Positions 15,094 to 15,993 of a stretch of 15,993 nt of DNA are shown one piece after another. Below the pieces are notes generated by a model, which was not told the origin of the DNA, made no database searches, and was given only the letters and a program-made list of their open reading frames with translations. Numbering within the stretch: the first letter of the stretch is position 1; every line of letters starts with the position of its first letter. The translations under genes and the position numbers were made by a program. This DNA comes from DATFKA01 sp042095835 (lineage in GTDB: Bacteria; Bacteroidota; Bacteroidia; Chitinophagales; Saprospiraceae): contig JBELML010000147.1 of the NCBI GenBank assembly GCA_042095835.1, forward strand, positions 1-15,993, given 5' to 3'.

Positions 15094-15786
15094 ATGATAC
15101 TCAATACCATGATTGTCGACGATGACCCAATGGCGCGGGCGGCAGTAAAAACTTTATGCAAGAAAACACCACTAGTCAACGTCGTATCTATCTGCGAAGA
15201 TGCTAAAACGGCTATCAATACAGTGAACGAGGATGCCATCGATCTCATCTTATTGGATATTGAGATGCCAGGTATGAACGGGATCGAGTTCTTAAATCAA
15301 GTATCTTATTTACCTCAAGTCATTTTTATTACTTCGCAAAGGAAGTATGCCTACGAGGCTTTTGAGTATCAGGTGACTGACTTCTTGGAAAAGCCCATCA
15401 CCCTTCTGCGCTTCAATAAAGCTATTGAGAAAGCTACGGATATCCAGAAACAAATCAATGATTATAAGAATCGCTCCAATGATTTGTATATCAAACATGA
15501 TGGACGGTTTATCCGATTGAACTATGATGATATCCTCTTCTTTGAAAACGTTGGCGATTACGTCCGTATCAAAACGGAGGGGCAGCAGTTCATCATCCAC
15601 AGTACCCTCAAAAACGTAGACCGCAAACTCAGAGACCCCCGTTTTCTAAAGGTGCATCGCTCTTTTGTTGTCAACCTGGATAAGATCAAGGATATCGAGG
15701 AAAATACCTTGGTTATCGAAAAGACGGTCATTCCTATCAGTAGAGCGAATAAACCGATCTTAATGAGTCGACTCAATTTTCTCTAA
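15094..15786 (+). CDS. LytTR-family response regulator
   Basis: Two-component regulator of 230 aa. The receiver at 1-120 has acidic pocket Asp9-Asp11, phospho-acceptor Asp55 (LLDIEMPGMNG), Thr80 and Lys100. The LytTR DNA-binding domain spans about 130-228, with LNYDDILFFENVGDYVRI and FLKVHRSFVVNLDKI, both characteristic of the AlgR/AgrA/LytR type. It follows the hybrid kinase after 42 nt on the same strand and is the obvious acceptor of phosphate from the kinase Hpt His643. The target genes are unknown: no clear pair of direct repeats typical of LytTR sites was recognised in the flanking spacers. An ATG directly followed by TAA occurs just upstream of the chosen ATG (15094-15096) and cannot be the start. 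Confidence 0.93.
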   Translation: MILNTMIVDDDPMARAAVKTLCKKTPLVNVVSICEDAKTAINTVNEDAIDLILLDIEMPGMNGIEFLNQVSYLPQVIFITSQRKYAYEAFEYQVTDFLEKPITLLRFNKAIEKATDIQKQINDYKNRSNDLYIKHDGRFIRLNYDDILFFENVGDYVRIKTEGQQFIIHSTLKNVDRKLRDPRFLKVHRSFVVNLDKIKDIEENTLVIEKTVIPISRANKPILMSRLNFL

Positions 15787-15791
15787 ACCTT

Positions 15792-15821
15792 CCCTACTGG
15801 AATATAGTAGGGCAAATGCCC
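15792..15821 (+). terminator. Two overlapping hairpins after the LytTR gene; possible terminator
   Basis: CCCTACT (15792-15798) pairs perfectly with AGTAGGG (15806-15812). GGGC (15810-15813) pairs with GCCC (15818-15821). Both use the same GGG, so only one can form at a time. A-runs follow directly and a T-run appears only at 15841-15847, so this is not a canonical intrinsic terminator. Confidence 0.35.
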
Positions 15822-15888
15822 CAAAAAAAATTACCCTGCATTTTTTTATAAATTCAACTAAAACTTCAATTCAAAACCGCTCTAGCAT

Positions 15889-15993
15889 CTTCATTTTTGT
15901 CATTCGATACAAAAACGAAGCAAAAAAATCTTGCCTAGCCAAACTCGCTCCGCTCAGACAATGCCTAGGCGGCCTCCCGCACTTCACTTATGA
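15889..15993. repeat. Inverted-repeat-rich end of window; likely dispersed repeat, cut off
   Basis: CTTCATTTTTGT (15889-15900) faces ACAAAAACGAAG (15909-15920), 11 of 12 positions complementary. Then GCCTAG (15933-15938) is mirrored by CTAGGC (15965-15970), the latter inside the palindrome GCCTAGGC. No coding sequence was found from 15787 to the window end. Composition (CTCGCTCCGCTC, GCGGCCTCCCGC) differs from neighbouring genes and suggests a repeat family; the remainder lies outside the window. Confidence 0.45.

Overview
The window looks like a chromosomal segment of a Bacteroidota bacterium, probably from the Saprospiria/Lewinella side of the phylum (inference). The signs are a TAnnTTTG-type -7 promoter element before the tRNA gene, weak or absent Shine-Dalgarno sequences, several Cys-anchored lipoproteins, LVIVD-repeat proteins, a ThuA/PQQ-sugar-dehydrogenase/cytochrome c fusion, LytTR output, and spacers full of short palindromes and C-rich minisatellites. 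No transposase, phage gene or CRISPR array was seen.

Layout. 1-2512 (minus strand): a FadI-type thiolase followed downstream by a lipoprotein alpha/beta-hydrolase (esterase). 2513-2747: divergent spacer with two copies of a CTACC...GGTAG palindrome and an 8-bp microsatellite. 2748-3608 (plus): a DUF1295 / steroid-5-alpha-reductase-like membrane protein, converging on a minus-strand block at 3624-6006. That block reads, in transcription order, a 180-aa LVIVD lipoprotein, a G-rich (on the mRNA strand) minisatellite, a 262-aa LVIVD lipoprotein and an overlapping small outer-membrane beta-barrel. The two LVIVD proteins look like the N- and C-terminal halves of one normally single propeller protein, each with its own lipoprotein signal. 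6104-7434 (minus): a stand-alone class-I glutamine amidotransferase-like protein with a TTG start, and a small conserved hypothetical.

7435-8184 has no protein gene. It holds a tRNA-Met(CAT) gene with a good promoter, then an unusual array of about 120 bp units in which the tRNA 3' end plus its hairpin terminator occurs three times in tandem, separated by a small palindromic insert.

8185-15786 is all on the plus strand. First comes a 1130-aa exported redox/carbohydrate protein (ThuA, PQQ glucose/sorbosone dehydrogenase, PKD, cytochrome c, C-terminal carbohydrate-binding-like domain), whose stop overlaps the start of a membrane-anchored conserved hypothetical. Next is a signalling unit: H-NOX heme sensor (TTG start), hybrid histidine kinase with PAS, receiver and Hpt domains, and a LytTR response regulator. 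The last three genes form a plausible complete nitric-oxide-responsive phosphorelay: H-NOX controls the kinase, His216 to Asp507 to His643, then Asp55 of the LytTR regulator, which binds DNA. The best candidates for something not routinely described are the tRNA-3'-end/terminator array, the split LVIVD gene with a G-rich minisatellite at its junction, and the H-NOX/hybrid kinase/LytTR relay.
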